DNA of 64,000 nt, from contig NC_014299.1 of NCBI RefSeq assembly GCF_000196895.1, positions 62,001 to 126,000 of the forward strand, given 5' to 3'. The number at the start of each line of letters is the position of its first letter. The first letter of the stretch is position 1. The translations under genes were made by a program, and so were the position numbers. Source of the stretch: Halalkalicoccus jeotgali B3 (GTDB taxonomy: Archaea > Halobacteriota > Halobacteria > Halobacteriales > Halalkalicoccaceae). Under the pieces are notes generated by a model. It ran no database searches. It worked only from the letters and a program-made list of their open reading frames with translations, and had not been told where the DNA came from. Shown here in pieces: positions 1 to 8,839 of the stretch.

Positions 1-133
1 CAGCTTCCTTCTCGTCGGGTGGGACCGAATCCTCTAGGTCGAGGATAATGACGTCAGCGTCGTTTTCATGGGCGTTTGCGACCCAACTCTCACGATTTCC
101 TGGGATGAACAGTACAGAGCGAGCGGGTTCCAT
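1..133 (-). CDS. CoA ester lyase, CitE/HpcH-HpaI family (N-terminus only)
   Basis: The first 44 codons of a gene that runs off the left edge. It starts with ATG at 131-133 and reads MEPARSVLFIPGN, then a segment containing ILDLEDSVPPDEK. The R-S-x-L-F-x-P-G-N start and the acidic LDLEDSVP strand are hallmarks of the citrate lyase beta-subunit / malyl-CoA lyase family, whose members cleave or form 3-hydroxy-acyl-CoA thioesters in a TIM barrel using a divalent metal. It lies on the same strand as the two genes upstream of it, consistent with a CoA-thioester catabolic operon. The substrate (citramalyl-, malyl- or other CoA) cannot be told from this fragment. Confidence 0.85.
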   Translation of the reverse strand, partial: MEPARSVLFIPGNRESWVANAHENDADVIILDLEDSVPPDEKEA

Positions 134-174
134 GTATCAAACTCGTCGAAGGAGTGCTTATACCTTGCCCCGAA

Positions 175-1173
175 TCATAGCTCGGCAACGCGCGGGCCGA
201 CCTCGCTACCAAGGAGTTCGATAGCATCGAGTGCGCGTTCGTGATCCATTCCGGGCCACTGAACACGAGCAATGAGGTGGTTGACATTAAGCGTCTCGCT
301 GAGGAATTCGAGTTCGCCGGCCACCTTCTCGGGCGTACCGATGAGATACCGACCTTCGCTAACTCGCTCGAAGCGCTCGCGACGGCTCAATTCCTCTGCG
401 TCGTCATCGATGATGCCCCATTCCGAGAGGGAGTCGAATTTATCGAGGATGTACGGCGCGGCGATATCAATTGCCTCCTCGGTCGTCTCGGCGACATACA
501 CGTCGCGGCGAATCGGTCGACACGTTGGCTCTTCGGTCAGCTCACGTTCGTAGAGCCCAACCGCCTTCTTCAGTTTTGAGACGGGCGAGACTGGGTCAAT
601 GAGCCACGCGTCACCGATTTCGGCCGCTCGCTTGACAGCTGCGGGTGCCGACCCCCCGAGCCATATCGGCGGTCTCGATTCTTGAATCGGTTGGGGACGG
701 GTTGTCACGTTCTCGAAGACGTAGTAGTCGCCATCGTAAGAGACGTTGTTCTTACTCCACAGTGCCCGGATAATTTCGATGCCTTCAGTAATTCGCCCGG
801 CGCGTTCGGCCTTGTCGACGCCGACAGTGTCGAACTCGGCATCGCGATAGCCGGCGGCCGCACCGAAAACGACGTTACCATTGGAGATCACGTCCAGCGT
901 GGCAATTCGCTCGGCTACCAGTGCAGGGTTGTGCAGCGGCAGCAGGCAGACGCTCGTGCCAATATTCATTTCGTTACCAAGTTCGCCAGCCATGCGGGCG
1001 AGCGTCTGGAAGTTATCGAAGTAGATGTCGTCGGTGAAGTGGTGTTCGCCAACGAACAATCCCTTGAAACCGCTGGCCTCGGCGATTCGAGCCTGTTCGA
1101 GCAACTCGGCGAAACACGTCTTGGGGTCGCGGTCGGCGGGATGTTGGGTGAGTCCCATTAGGCTGAGTTCCAT
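175..1173 (-). CDS. LLM-class flavin-dependent oxidoreductase
   Basis: A 332-residue protein of the bacterial luciferase-like (LLM) superfamily, which uses reduced FMN or F420 in a TIM barrel for oxidation, desulfonation or related chemistry. Visible family features are GEHHF at residues 42-46, the strand with GTSV and LLPLHNP at about 72-83, GAAAGYR at 104-110, and the IWLGGSAPAAVKRAAEIGDAW region that binds the flavin phosphate, followed by GTPEKVAGEL near the C-terminus. The length is normal. It follows the DUF6282-like gene with only a two-base gap on the same strand, so the two are very likely co-transcribed. F420 use is plausible in haloarchaea but is not shown by the sequence. Confidence 0.85.
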   Translation of the reverse strand: MELSLMGLTQHPADRDPKTCFAELLEQARIAEASGFKGLFVGEHHFTDDIYFDNFQTLARMAGELGNEMNIGTSVCLLPLHNPALVAERIATLDVISNGNVVFGAAAGYRDAEFDTVGVDKAERAGRITEGIEIIRALWSKNNVSYDGDYYVFENVTTRPQPIQESRPPIWLGGSAPAAVKRAAEIGDAWLIDPVSPVSKLKKAVGLYERELTEEPTCRPIRRDVYVAETTEEAIDIAAPYILDKFDSLSEWGIIDDDAEELSRRERFERVSEGRYLIGTPEKVAGELEFLSETLNVNHLIARVQWPGMDHERALDAIELLGSEVGPRVAEL

Positions 1174-1175
1174 GC

Positions 1176-2072
1176 TTAGACTCCTCCAAACAATGTCTCA
1201 GGATTGTCACGTGCCATCTGCTCGATGTCCGCACGGGAGATGCCGGCGGTTTCGAGGTCTGCATGGAAGGCTGCTAAGGCATCCGGTGGCGACATCCGGC
1301 CCGGCTGGCCGTAGTCTGTCGACAAGAGGTTATGTTTGGCGCCAGTAGCCTCGATACCGGCGACGATTTCCTTGAACATTGCGCCGTCTGCGAAGGTGTC
1401 ATGAGCCGACTGCGGTGCGTTCGGTAGGAACAACTCGCGAACCGTTTCATCGGCGACGATAAAGCATCGCTCGAAGTAGACGCCGTCTTTGGCCAAGTGC
1501 GCTTGCGACTCAAGGGTGAGACCGACACCATCGCGGGCTGCGTGGAACTCAGGATGCGTGACGATGACCTCACCGTCGGCCTCGGTGACCGCATCGATGA
1601 CGGCTTCGACTTCCTCGACACCGATATGACCGGTTCCAATGACCAGCCCATGGTTTATCGCTTCGGTGAGGACGGACCAGACAGCATCTTTTAATCCACC
1701 GTTCTCATTTAGGAGGTCGATAGTCTTCGGCTCCCCCTGTTCGAGCATGTTCCGTTTCGCGGTCATGGTCGGAAGTTCGACGCGACTCGCGCCCATATTG
1801 GCGGCGGCGACAACGGCGTCGATGTTGATACCGCCGACCGAGCGGTTCAGAACAACTGTCGACGCGAGGTTGATATCGGAGTCACAGGCTCGCCCGACGA
1901 GCTCTGTGGCCATCGTCGTCGGTGCGTAGTGGTTCTTCAGGACCAATCCACCCATGCCGGCGTCGGCCGCGCGGCGAGCGAGTTCGACGATATCGTGCTT
2001 TCTGTCCGTTACGTCCGGTCCCGCGTGAACGTGTGTGTCCCATGCGTCGGAAATAGGGTGTGTAGTTGCCAT
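1176..2072 (-). CDS. DUF6282-like metal-dependent hydrolase
   Basis: A 298-residue protein with an amidohydrolase/PHP-like metal site: DTHVHAGPD at residues 12-20 (H14, H16), KNHY at 46-49, HPEFH at 173-177 and STDYGQ at 251-256. These match my memory of DUF6282, a family usually annotated as hypothetical cytosolic protein or metal-dependent hydrolase, often in catabolic clusters with BKACE and CoA lyases. The start at 2072 is chosen because the metal motif then lies at the N-terminus as in the family, and a GAGGA ribosome site precedes it; upstream in-frame starts would add non-conserved sequence. The reaction is unknown; a lactone, cyclic amide or enol-ester substrate would be a guess. Confidence 0.75.
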   Translation of the reverse strand: MATTHPISDAWDTHVHAGPDVTDRKHDIVELARRAADAGMGGLVLKNHYAPTTMATELVGRACDSDINLASTVVLNRSVGGINIDAVVAAANMGASRVELPTMTAKRNMLEQGEPKTIDLLNENGGLKDAVWSVLTEAINHGLVIGTGHIGVEEVEAVIDAVTEADGEVIVTHPEFHAARDGVGLTLESQAHLAKDGVYFERCFIVADETVRELFLPNAPQSAHDTFADGAMFKEIVAGIEATGAKHNLLSTDYGQPGRMSPPDALAAFHADLETAGISRADIEQMARDNPETLFGGV

Positions 2073-2226
2073 CTGTTGTCCTCTAAGTATGGGTGTGACT
2101 GTCATGGATATTAAACCATCGGAGTAAGAGGCATCACTATTATCTGAAGCGCTCAAGTTATTTATGCTTGGGATGTGACTGGCAATACATGAATGCACGT
2201 ACGATCGTCCACCAAGGTCGGTACCA

Positions 2227-3141
2227 GTGAATATCGCCGTCATCGGGGCTGGCGCACTGGGCTGTCTCTTCGGCGGCCGCCTCACCGAAAGCGGCCACGA
2301 CGTATACCTCCTCCACTACCGTCAAGCGTATGTCGACCACTTGAACGAGGCGGGTTTGACTATCGAAAGCGAGAACGATGAGAAGACCGACATAGCGGTC
2401 ACTGCGACGACTGATGCGAACGAGATCGGCGTCGCAGATTTGGTAATTGTCTTCGTCAAATCCCATCAAACCCGGGATGCGCTCGCGGAGCACGCCGCCT
2501 GTATCGGCCCGGAGACAGACCTGTTGTCGCTACAGAACGGCCTTAGGCACTATGATCGACTGCTCGATATTGCCGACGAAGACCACTCCTTCGCGGGCGT
2601 GACGTATCAAGGTGCAGTTGTTGAGGAACCGGGGTATATTCGAGTGACTTCCTCAGGGTCGTCGACGTTCGGCGGGGCCAACGATGGCGGCCTCCATCGA
2701 ATCGAAGAAATCCTCGTTGAGGCCGGTTTCCCAGTCGAGTTGGTCGACGATCCGCGACCGTATATCTGGGCTAAGCAACTAGTGAGTCTGCCAATCAAGC
2801 CGCTGGCAGCGCTCACACACTTGTCGAACGGCGAACTTATTGAAACGCCGGAGACCCGGACGTTGATGAAGGAAATCGTCGCCGAAGCCGAATATGTCGC
2901 CGAGCATCACGGTGTCGACATCCCGATGGATGACCCAATGGCTGAAGTCGTTGCCACCTGTGAGGAATCTTACTCTCATTACTCCAGTATGCTACAAGAC
3001 ATTCGTGCCAAACGGAAAACTGAAATTGATGACGTGAACGGTGCCATCGTTGATATTGCCCGAGAGGAGGATGTCGACGTACCGATAAACGAACTCGCGA
3101 CGAACCTCGTCCGGGCGCTCGAAAAGAGCTATCTCGACTGA
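2227..3141 (+). CDS. Ketopantoate reductase (PanE/ApbA) family protein, divergent
   Basis: 304 residues, starting at a GTG. The N-terminal Rossmann fold has GAGALG at residues 7-12. The C-terminal helical domain has SSMLQDI and TEIDDVNG, as in 2-dehydropantoate 2-reductase. The catalytic helix is altered. The family usually shows Lys-x-x-x-Asn-x-x-x-Asn; here K183 is kept but the two asparagine positions are Ser187 and Lys191 (WAKQLVSLPIKPLAAL). It sits alone on the plus strand, divergent from the DUF6282-like gene and convergent with the thioesterase. Given the context, it more likely reduces or oxidises a catabolic 2-oxo/2-hydroxy acid than makes pantoate. A T-tract follows the stop. Confidence 0.8.
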   Translation: MNIAVIGAGALGCLFGGRLTESGHDVYLLHYRQAYVDHLNEAGLTIESENDEKTDIAVTATTDANEIGVADLVIVFVKSHQTRDALAEHAACIGPETDLLSLQNGLRHYDRLLDIADEDHSFAGVTYQGAVVEEPGYIRVTSSGSSTFGGANDGGLHRIEEILVEAGFPVELVDDPRPYIWAKQLVSLPIKPLAALTHLSNGELIETPETRTLMKEIVAEAEYVAEHHGVDIPMDDPMAEVVATCEESYSHYSSMLQDIRAKRKTEIDDVNGAIVDIAREEDVDVPINELATNLVRALEKSYLD

Positions 3142-3150
3142 GCATCGTTT

Positions 3151-3582
3151 TTACTCGCCTTCGTCAACGTAATAGGATGCACGTCCAACAACGACAGTCG
3201 TCCACTCTCCGGGAGTACGCTCAGAGACGATATCGACCTCGATGACGGCGAGTGACCGCCCGTGGCGGCGTACTCGTGCCTCCGCGCGTAAATCGCCAGT
3301 CGCTGGCCGGAGATATGAGAGGTTCATCTCCGTTGTAGCGTATAGTGCTGTCTCGGGGTCCTTGAGGACCGTCCGGAGCGCCGTTCCGGCAGCATTGTCG
3401 AGGAGCGTGGCGAGAACGCCACCATGGAGCGTGTCTCCGTTTGGGTTCGTAAGTTCCTTGCGGTGAGGTAGCCGCAGCACTGCATTACCCTCCGACTCCT
3501 CTACGATAGTGATGCCAAGCCACGAGAGGAGACCTGTCTCAGCGAGGACCCGCTCAGATGACGTCTTGGAAGGACCCGTCAT
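3151..3582 (-). CDS. PaaI-family hotdog acyl-CoA thioesterase
   Basis: 143 residues, the typical length for a single hotdog domain. The family signature is PNGDTLHGGVLATLLDNAAG at about residues 47-66, with the HGG turn and the acidic residue D62 on the long helix. These enzymes hydrolyse aryl- or short acyl-CoA thioesters and often act as CoA salvage in CoA-dependent degradation pathways. The start at 3582 is chosen because upstream codons overlap the SDR gene in another frame. The gene begins five bases after the SDR stop, so they form an operon. Confidence 0.85.
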   Translation of the reverse strand: MTGPSKTSSERVLAETGLLSWLGITIVEESEGNAVLRLPHRKELTNPNGDTLHGGVLATLLDNAAGTALRTVLKDPETALYATTEMNLSYLRPATGDLRAEARVRRHGRSLAVIEVDIVSERTPGEWTTVVVGRASYYVDEGE

Positions 3583-3587
3583 GGGCG

Positions 3588-4367
3588 TCAGTTCGGGTCC
3601 TCGGAATGCGGCGGCACACCGCGGACGGTTAGAATTTCGCCATCGATAAACGAGGCTGCAGGACTGGCGAGGAACTCTACGACATCGGCGATTTCGGCAG
3701 TAGTACCGATCTTCCGATTCACATTCGAACGGTCGATATCGGCAGGGTCGGTATCGCCAGCAGTGACTGCACCAGGAGTGGCGATGAAGCCCGGCGAAAC
3801 GCAGTTGACGCGGACGCCGGAGGCGGCCCACTCGCTGGCGAGTGATCTCGTGAAGTTGTTGACGCCGGCTTTTGCCGCGCCATAATGGATCTCGTGCGGG
3901 GCAGCCTCTTGACTCCGAATGCTAGAGATATTGACGACGGACCCACCGCCGTCCTGAAGTGCCTCTCTCGCGGCATGGGTACAGTTGAACACACCGTGGA
4001 GATTGATGTCGACGATGGTCTTCCAGCCGTTCTCGCTAAGGCCGTCGAAGTCACACTTGAAGGCCGCTCCGGCGTTGTTTACGAGAATATCGATAGCACC
4101 GAACTTTTCGACGGTGCGTTCAACCATTCGGTCGACTGAATCGCGGTTCCGAACGTCGCACTCGATAGGGAGGATATGTCCTATACTGTCACTGTCATTG
4201 TCGTTGATTTCCTCTGCAACCGGGTCGACGTTGCTCTGCTTGCGGGAGCAGATGGTTGTGTCGACGCCTTGATCGGCAAATCCTTCGGCGATGCGTCGTC
4301 CGATACCACTCGACGCGCCGGTGATGATGGCACTTGACCCGTCGACGTTGAACTTGTTGTGGGACAT
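3588..4367 (-). CDS. Short-chain dehydrogenase/reductase (classical SDR)
   Basis: 259 residues with a complete classical SDR active site: TGASSGIG at residues 16-23 (cofactor loop), NNAG at 97-100, Ser148/149, and Tyr162-x-x-x-Lys166 (YGAAK). A Ser-Arg-Lys stretch after the second beta strand (CSRKQ) favours NADP(H). It probably oxidises or reduces a hydroxy- or oxo-acyl intermediate. It is co-directional with the thioesterase and BKACE genes and likely in one operon with them. Unlike the two other SDR genes in this window it keeps the normal catalytic pair. Confidence 0.88.
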   Translation of the reverse strand: MSHNKFNVDGSSAIITGASSGIGRRIAEGFADQGVDTTICSRKQSNVDPVAEEINDNDSDSIGHILPIECDVRNRDSVDRMVERTVEKFGAIDILVNNAGAAFKCDFDGLSENGWKTIVDINLHGVFNCTHAAREALQDGGGSVVNISSIRSQEAAPHEIHYGAAKAGVNNFTRSLASEWAASGVRVNCVSPGFIATPGAVTAGDTDPADIDRSNVNRKIGTTAEIADVVEFLASPAASFIDGEILTVRGVPPHSEDPN

Positions 4368-4421
4368 GTTGAAGCGTGATTGATTCGTTGTGTGCTTAAT
4401 TGTATGTGTTGGATAGAGGTA

Positions 4422-5357
4422 TCAGAACGCGACGTTGTCCTGTCCCTTTAGTCCGAGGAACGATCGTACCTCTTCGGGAGAGGCGACGTCGCGTCCCGAC
4501 ACCTCACGGGTCAACTCGACCATCTTTTCGACCTGTTGGGCGTTGCTCTCGGCCAGTTCCCCCTTTCGGATGTAGAGACTGTCTTCGAGACCAACTCGTG
4601 CGTTGCCTCCCATGTTGACTGCCGTGGTACCCAGCGCCATCTGCATGCGTCCTGCACCGATAACGGAGTACGAGAAATCGTCACCGAACAGTTTCTCGGC
4701 GGTATCGACGAGGTGTAACAGGTGGTCGTGGTCGGCGCTAATACCGCCGTGAATTCCCATTACAAACTGGATATGAATGGGTGTCTCCAGGATGCCGCGG
4801 TCGACAAAATGCTTGGCATTATAGAGATGTCCTACGTCGTAAACCTCCAGCTCGGGCATCGTCCCGTAGGACTGGAACATTGGGATGATCTTCTCGAGCG
4901 ACTCGAACGTGTTCGGGAAGATAAGATCGCGGGACCCCTCCAGATACTCGGTTTCCCACTCGTACTCGAACTCGTCAAAGGCGTCGAGGATGGGGTAAAG
5001 TCCGAAATTTATTGAGCCCATGTTGCAGGATGCCATCTCTGGTTCCAACTCTGGCACAACTGCGGTGCGCTCCTCAACGGACATCGTTGGTGCACCTCCG
5101 GTTGTCAGCTGGATAACGGCGTCACAGCGGTCTTTGACGCGCTCAGCCACGCTCCGGAATAGCTCCAAGTCCGAAGTCGGTTCGCCTGTTTCGGGGTCCC
5201 GGACATGCAGGTGAACAATGCTCGCACCCGCGTCGGCGGCGACGACTGCTTCCTCAACGATCTTGTCAGGCGTTATTGGAAGGTATGGTGACATTGTCGG
5301 GACGTGAATCGCACCCGTCACAGCACAGGTCACTATTGCATTATCAAGCGTCCTCAT
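4422..5357 (-). CDS. Beta-keto acid cleavage enzyme (BKACE; Kce/DUF849 family)
   Basis: 311 residues. BKACE enzymes are Zn-dependent TIM barrels that condense a beta-keto acid with acetyl-CoA, giving acetoacetate plus a new acyl-CoA; the founding member acts on 3-keto-5-aminohexanoate in lysine fermentation. The metal motif HLHVRD is at residues 49-54, followed by DPETGEP, TTGGAPTMSVEER, NMGSINFG and GIHGGIS, all family features. The start at 5357 gives the usual N-terminus (VTCAVTGA); longer in-frame starts would run into the regulatory region. It is divergent from the IclR gene at 5744, a common arrangement for a regulator and its target. The substrate is not predictable by eye. Confidence 0.87.
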   Translation of the reverse strand: MRTLDNAIVTCAVTGAIHVPTMSPYLPITPDKIVEEAVVAADAGASIVHLHVRDPETGEPTSDLELFRSVAERVKDRCDAVIQLTTGGAPTMSVEERTAVVPELEPEMASCNMGSINFGLYPILDAFDEFEYEWETEYLEGSRDLIFPNTFESLEKIIPMFQSYGTMPELEVYDVGHLYNAKHFVDRGILETPIHIQFVMGIHGGISADHDHLLHLVDTAEKLFGDDFSYSVIGAGRMQMALGTTAVNMGGNARVGLEDSLYIRKGELAESNAQQVEKMVELTREVSGRDVASPEEVRSFLGLKGQDNVAF

Positions 5358-5532
5358 GAGATTGAATGACACACATTCGAGGATAAATGTTCCGGTCAGG
5401 ACGGATACGGAAGTCATGAGAGATATACTCTGCTGTTCAATAATGCTGAATTCAAGTTTATCATTCTGAGACCGTCTCATTGACCGACTGCAGTAGCTCC
5501 CCATAATCAACCTACTAGTCATCTTATTCCTA

Positions 5533-5635
5533 TTACATTCGTATGATTGTCATAAACAGTAGTATGGGAGGGAATGTCACTGATTATATATCAATTTATC
5601 GTAATCAAACTGGCGAGTTACATCCGTATGCTTGT
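5533..5635. promoter_or_regulatory. Direct-repeat operator candidate between BKACE and IclR genes
   Basis: Two 18-base direct repeats, TTACATTCGTATGATTGT at 5533-5550 and TTACATCCGTATGCTTGT at 5618-5635, differ at two positions and are 85 bases apart. An AT-rich TATA-like stretch (GATTATATATCAATTTAT, 5582-5599) lies between them. The 386-base divergent gap between the BKACE start (5357) and the IclR start (5744) holds no other gene that I can support. Binding by the adjacent IclR protein is an inference from position. Confidence 0.5.
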
Positions 5636-5743
5636 AATAGTAAACCGTGATAGTGGACACCACTGTGGCCTATACATAGTCATCGATTAGACCGAGTGTT
5701 CATTAATGGTGAACTTTATTACTATCGGTTCCTGATGAGGTGT

Positions 5744-6517
5744 ATGGGAAGCCAACGGGCGCGCGGAAACGAGATCGGGGCGGTTCGAAAGACACTTCGT
5801 ATCCTCGAGTTGCTGAAGAAGCACGACGGTGCTCGGGTAACAGAGCTCTCGAACGAACTCGAGTGGCCGAAGAGTACCGTCCATAGTCACCTCGAGACCC
5901 TCAAAAACGCCGGCTACATTGTGAAAAATGGTGATAGCTACCAACTTGGATTTCGGTTTCTTGACCTCGGTGAGCACGTCAAGTACCGCAGCGATGTATA
6001 CATGATGATCGAGCCCCGACTCGACTCACTCGCCAACAACACCGGTGAGCGGGTTCAGTTCGTCATTAGTGAACATGGCGACTGTGTGTACGCACGAATT
6101 GCTGAGGGCGAACACGCCGTTAGTACGGGTAGCAGGCTTGGACGGCGGCGACACATGCTTCATGCAACTGCTGCCGGAAAATCCATCCTGGCTTTCACCG
6201 ATCGCGAGGAGGTCAGGGAAATTATTGAGTCAAAAGGACTGCCCGAGTTAACGGAAAACACGATTACCAACGAGGATGCCCTTTTTGAGGAGTTAGCGGA
6301 AGTCAGAGAACGCGGCTATGCGTTCAACTATGAGGAACACATCGAAGGTCTTCGAGCGGTGGCCGCACCAGTTCAAAAACCCGATGGAACTGTCGTCGGT
6401 GCGATCAGCGTCTCCGGCCCAGCCCACCGAATGCATGGTGAGTCGTTTACGAAGAAATTACCCGAGAACATTCTCGGCGTCTGCAACGAAATCGAACTCG
6501 ACATCGTCTACCGGTAG
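5744..6517 (+). CDS. IclR-family transcriptional regulator
   Basis: 257 residues: an N-terminal winged helix (about residues 14-66, including ELLKKHDGARVTELSNELEWPKSTVHSHLETL) followed by the IclR effector-binding domain, with HATAAGKSILAF and the Gly-rich GAISVSGPAHRM. IclR proteins bind small organic acids and usually control neighbouring catabolic genes. The start at 5744 is chosen because a TGAGGTG ribosome site lies just upstream. It is divergent from BKACE and followed on the same strand by acyl-CoA dehydrogenase and enoyl-CoA hydratase. A second IclR gene of the same architecture is at 55884. Confidence 0.92.
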   Translation: MGSQRARGNEIGAVRKTLRILELLKKHDGARVTELSNELEWPKSTVHSHLETLKNAGYIVKNGDSYQLGFRFLDLGEHVKYRSDVYMMIEPRLDSLANNTGERVQFVISEHGDCVYARIAEGEHAVSTGSRLGRRRHMLHATAAGKSILAFTDREEVREIIESKGLPELTENTITNEDALFEELAEVRERGYAFNYEEHIEGLRAVAAPVQKPDGTVVGAISVSGPAHRMHGESFTKKLPENILGVCNEIELDIVYR

Positions 6518-6634
6518 TTCCGCGTCGTTTCAACCATGTGCTCAGCCAGCTCCGCTCGAAGTGATTCGATTCAGTGAGAATGGTACCCAAACACTTACAT
6601 TGTATTTCCGTCTATCTTGCTCTGGTAACACACG

Positions 6635-7906
6635 ATGGAGCTAAAGTTCTCTAATGCAACGAAGATGCTTCGACAGGAGGTGCGGCGGTTTGTCGACGAA
6701 GAGTTTCGACCAATCCTCAACGACCTTCCGGACGAGATAGAACGGTACCACAACCTCGACCCTAAGAACCCTGAACTCACAGACAACGTTCGCCCGCACC
6801 CGATCAAGATCCCTGAGGAGGATCAACAACGCCTCCGGAAGAAAGCAAAAAAAGCTGGTTTTTGGGCGATGGGTGTCCCTGAGGAGTACGGTGGTGGCGG
6901 GCTGAACCTCGTCGAGCGATGTGTCGTCCTCGAAGAACTCTCGAAACACCGAATGGGCTTGTATCAAGCCGGTCTCGGTGTCATCGAATTGGGTCCAGGA
7001 CTGACTGTCGGCGAGCCTGCGGCATATCTCGACAACGCTGACGACTACCAAATCAAGGAATTCTTCCAGCCGTGTATCGACGGTGAAAGGCAGAGCTGTT
7101 TCGGACTCACCGAACCGGCTGCGGGGTCGGACCCCCGTGGAATGGAAACTCGTGCCGAAAAGGACGGCGATGAGTGGGTTATCAACGGCACGAAACACTA
7201 CATCTCCTGGGCCGGTGACTCCGATTTCATCATTCTTTTTGCCCGTACGAAGCCGAAAGGTGATGACATTAACGACCACGGTATCACGACGTTCCTTGTT
7301 CCCTCCGACAGCGACGGAATCTCGATGCGATCGATTCCGGTCATCCGTCCGGAATACCCCTTCGAGGTAACGCTCAACGACGTTCGTGTGCCTGACGAGA
7401 ACGTCCTTGGAGAAGTTGATGGCGGCCTCGGTATCGCAAAGCAGTGTCTTGGCGAATCGCGCGTTCTCTACGCTGCGAACTCGCTAGGCCCTATCGACCA
7501 ATCCATTCGGATGGGCATCGAGTGGGCCAACAATCGTGTTGTCGGCGACGAAAAATTGGCCGACAAACAAGCCATCCAGTGGAAAATCGCTAAATCAGCT
7601 GTCGACTATCAGGCCGCGAAGTACTCGGTGTATCACGCCGCCCAGCGTTTCGACGACGGTGAGGACATTCGACATGCGTCCTCGATTACGAAGTACCAGA
7701 CAACCGAGACGCTGTGGACAGTTCTCGACCGGATGGTCCAGATCCACGGTGGTGCAGGCGTCGACGGCGATCTGCCGCTGGAACGGTGGCTTCGAGAGTC
7801 GCGGGTGCGTCGTATCGGTGAAGGGCCCTCGGAAATCCAACTTAAGACCATCGCTCGAAACCTCCTGAAGGGCTACGAGGATCCCGATCCGCTGCCACTG
7901 AATTGA
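6635..7906 (+). CDS. Acyl-CoA dehydrogenase
   Basis: 423 residues with the full ACAD fold. FGLTEPAAGSDPRGMET is the flavin/substrate signature. HGGAGVDGDLPLERWLRESR and IGEGPSEIQ form the C-terminal signature; the Glu in IGEG is at the place of the catalytic base in medium-chain enzymes. It would oxidise an acyl-CoA to the 2-enoyl-CoA using FAD and pass electrons to an electron-transfer flavoprotein. The N-terminus carries an extra charged segment (about residues 15-60) relative to short-chain ACADs. An enoyl-CoA hydratase gene follows on the same strand, so the two could catalyse consecutive steps. Confidence 0.92.
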   Translation: MELKFSNATKMLRQEVRRFVDEEFRPILNDLPDEIERYHNLDPKNPELTDNVRPHPIKIPEEDQQRLRKKAKKAGFWAMGVPEEYGGGGLNLVERCVVLEELSKHRMGLYQAGLGVIELGPGLTVGEPAAYLDNADDYQIKEFFQPCIDGERQSCFGLTEPAAGSDPRGMETRAEKDGDEWVINGTKHYISWAGDSDFIILFARTKPKGDDINDHGITTFLVPSDSDGISMRSIPVIRPEYPFEVTLNDVRVPDENVLGEVDGGLGIAKQCLGESRVLYAANSLGPIDQSIRMGIEWANNRVVGDEKLADKQAIQWKIAKSAVDYQAAKYSVYHAAQRFDDGEDIRHASSITKYQTTETLWTVLDRMVQIHGGAGVDGDLPLERWLRESRVRRIGEGPSEIQLKTIARNLLKGYEDPDPLPLN

Positions 7907-8051
7907 TCGCTTACTTCGCTTTGTCCCCACGGTAGTGTCTATCCATGGGGTTTCATCTATTAGTAAAAACGCGTGCGTGAGGAGAGGTAAATTCCCATCT
8001 CGTGATGGGTGCTAACAAAGAATTATATGCCCGTATGGCGACTATCGGTCG

Positions 8052-8828
8052 ATGGCAGACAGAGTACTCATCGAACGAGAGAATGACATAGCGACGATCA
8101 TCGTTAATCGGCCTGAGAAGCGTAATGCGATGGATATCCCGACGCGAAAAGCCCTCTATGCCGCCTTCGAAGAGGTTAGCGAGGATGACGATGTGCGGGC
8201 AATCGTGCTCCGCGGAGCAGGAGATGGGTCGTTTATCGCCGGTGGCGATATTGATTCTTTCGCCGACTTCGACCACATGGACGGCATGGAGTACAGCGAG
8301 AAGTACGCCCAAGGGCTGTACAACTATGTTGCGGACCGCCACAAACCAACCATCGCCGCGGTTGACGGCTACGCTCTCGGTGGAGGCACCGAAATCGCCC
8401 TCGCTTGCGACATTCGCCTCGCCACGGACGACGCGAAGTTCGGCCTGCCCGAAGTCGGCATCGGCGTCATCCCAGCCGGTGGTGGAACACAGCGACTCGT
8501 TCAAGTCGTCGGAGCCGGGCTTGCAAGCGAACTTATCCTCACTGGCCGCATTATCAGCGCCGACGAGGCAAAGAGAATTGGTCTTGCAAACCATGTCTAC
8601 GCCGCCGAGGAATTCGATAATGAAGTCCGAGCCATGGCCGAAGATCTTGCCTCGAAGGCGCCTGTCGCCCAGCGACTTGCAAAAGAATCCATCCGACGTA
8701 GCCTTGATATCGACGCCGGCCTTGAATACGAGCGACTGGCCGGAGCGTTTCTGTTCGGCACCGACGACCAGAAAGAGGGTGCAAACGCCTTCCTTGAGGA
8801 CCGAGAGCCGAAGTACCGAAACCGGTAA
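8052..8828 (+). CDS. Enoyl-CoA hydratase/isomerase (crotonase family)
   Basis: 258 residues, the usual length. It shows the oxyanion-hole segment FIAGGDID and ALGGGTEIALACDIRLA with the first catalytic Glu, then FGLPEVGIGVIPAGGGTQRL with the second. Having both glutamates supports hydratase rather than only isomerase activity. It is co-directional with the acyl-CoA dehydrogenase 145 bases upstream and convergent with the aldehyde dehydrogenase. The 7907-8051 gap holds a TATA-like AATTATATG about 20 bases before the start, so it may have its own promoter. Confidence 0.92.
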   Translation: MADRVLIERENDIATIIVNRPEKRNAMDIPTRKALYAAFEEVSEDDDVRAIVLRGAGDGSFIAGGDIDSFADFDHMDGMEYSEKYAQGLYNYVADRHKPTIAAVDGYALGGGTEIALACDIRLATDDAKFGLPEVGIGVIPAGGGTQRLVQVVGAGLASELILTGRIISADEAKRIGLANHVYAAEEFDNEVRAMAEDLASKAPVAQRLAKESIRRSLDIDAGLEYERLAGAFLFGTDDQKEGANAFLEDREPKYRNR

Positions 8829-8839
8829 TTGAACCGTCG

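Noticed and set aside
1013-2493. Open frames overlapping the LLM, DUF6282-like and ketopantoate-reductase genes in other frames
   Set aside because: High-GC third positions keep antisense frames open by chance; their translations lack conserved motifs.
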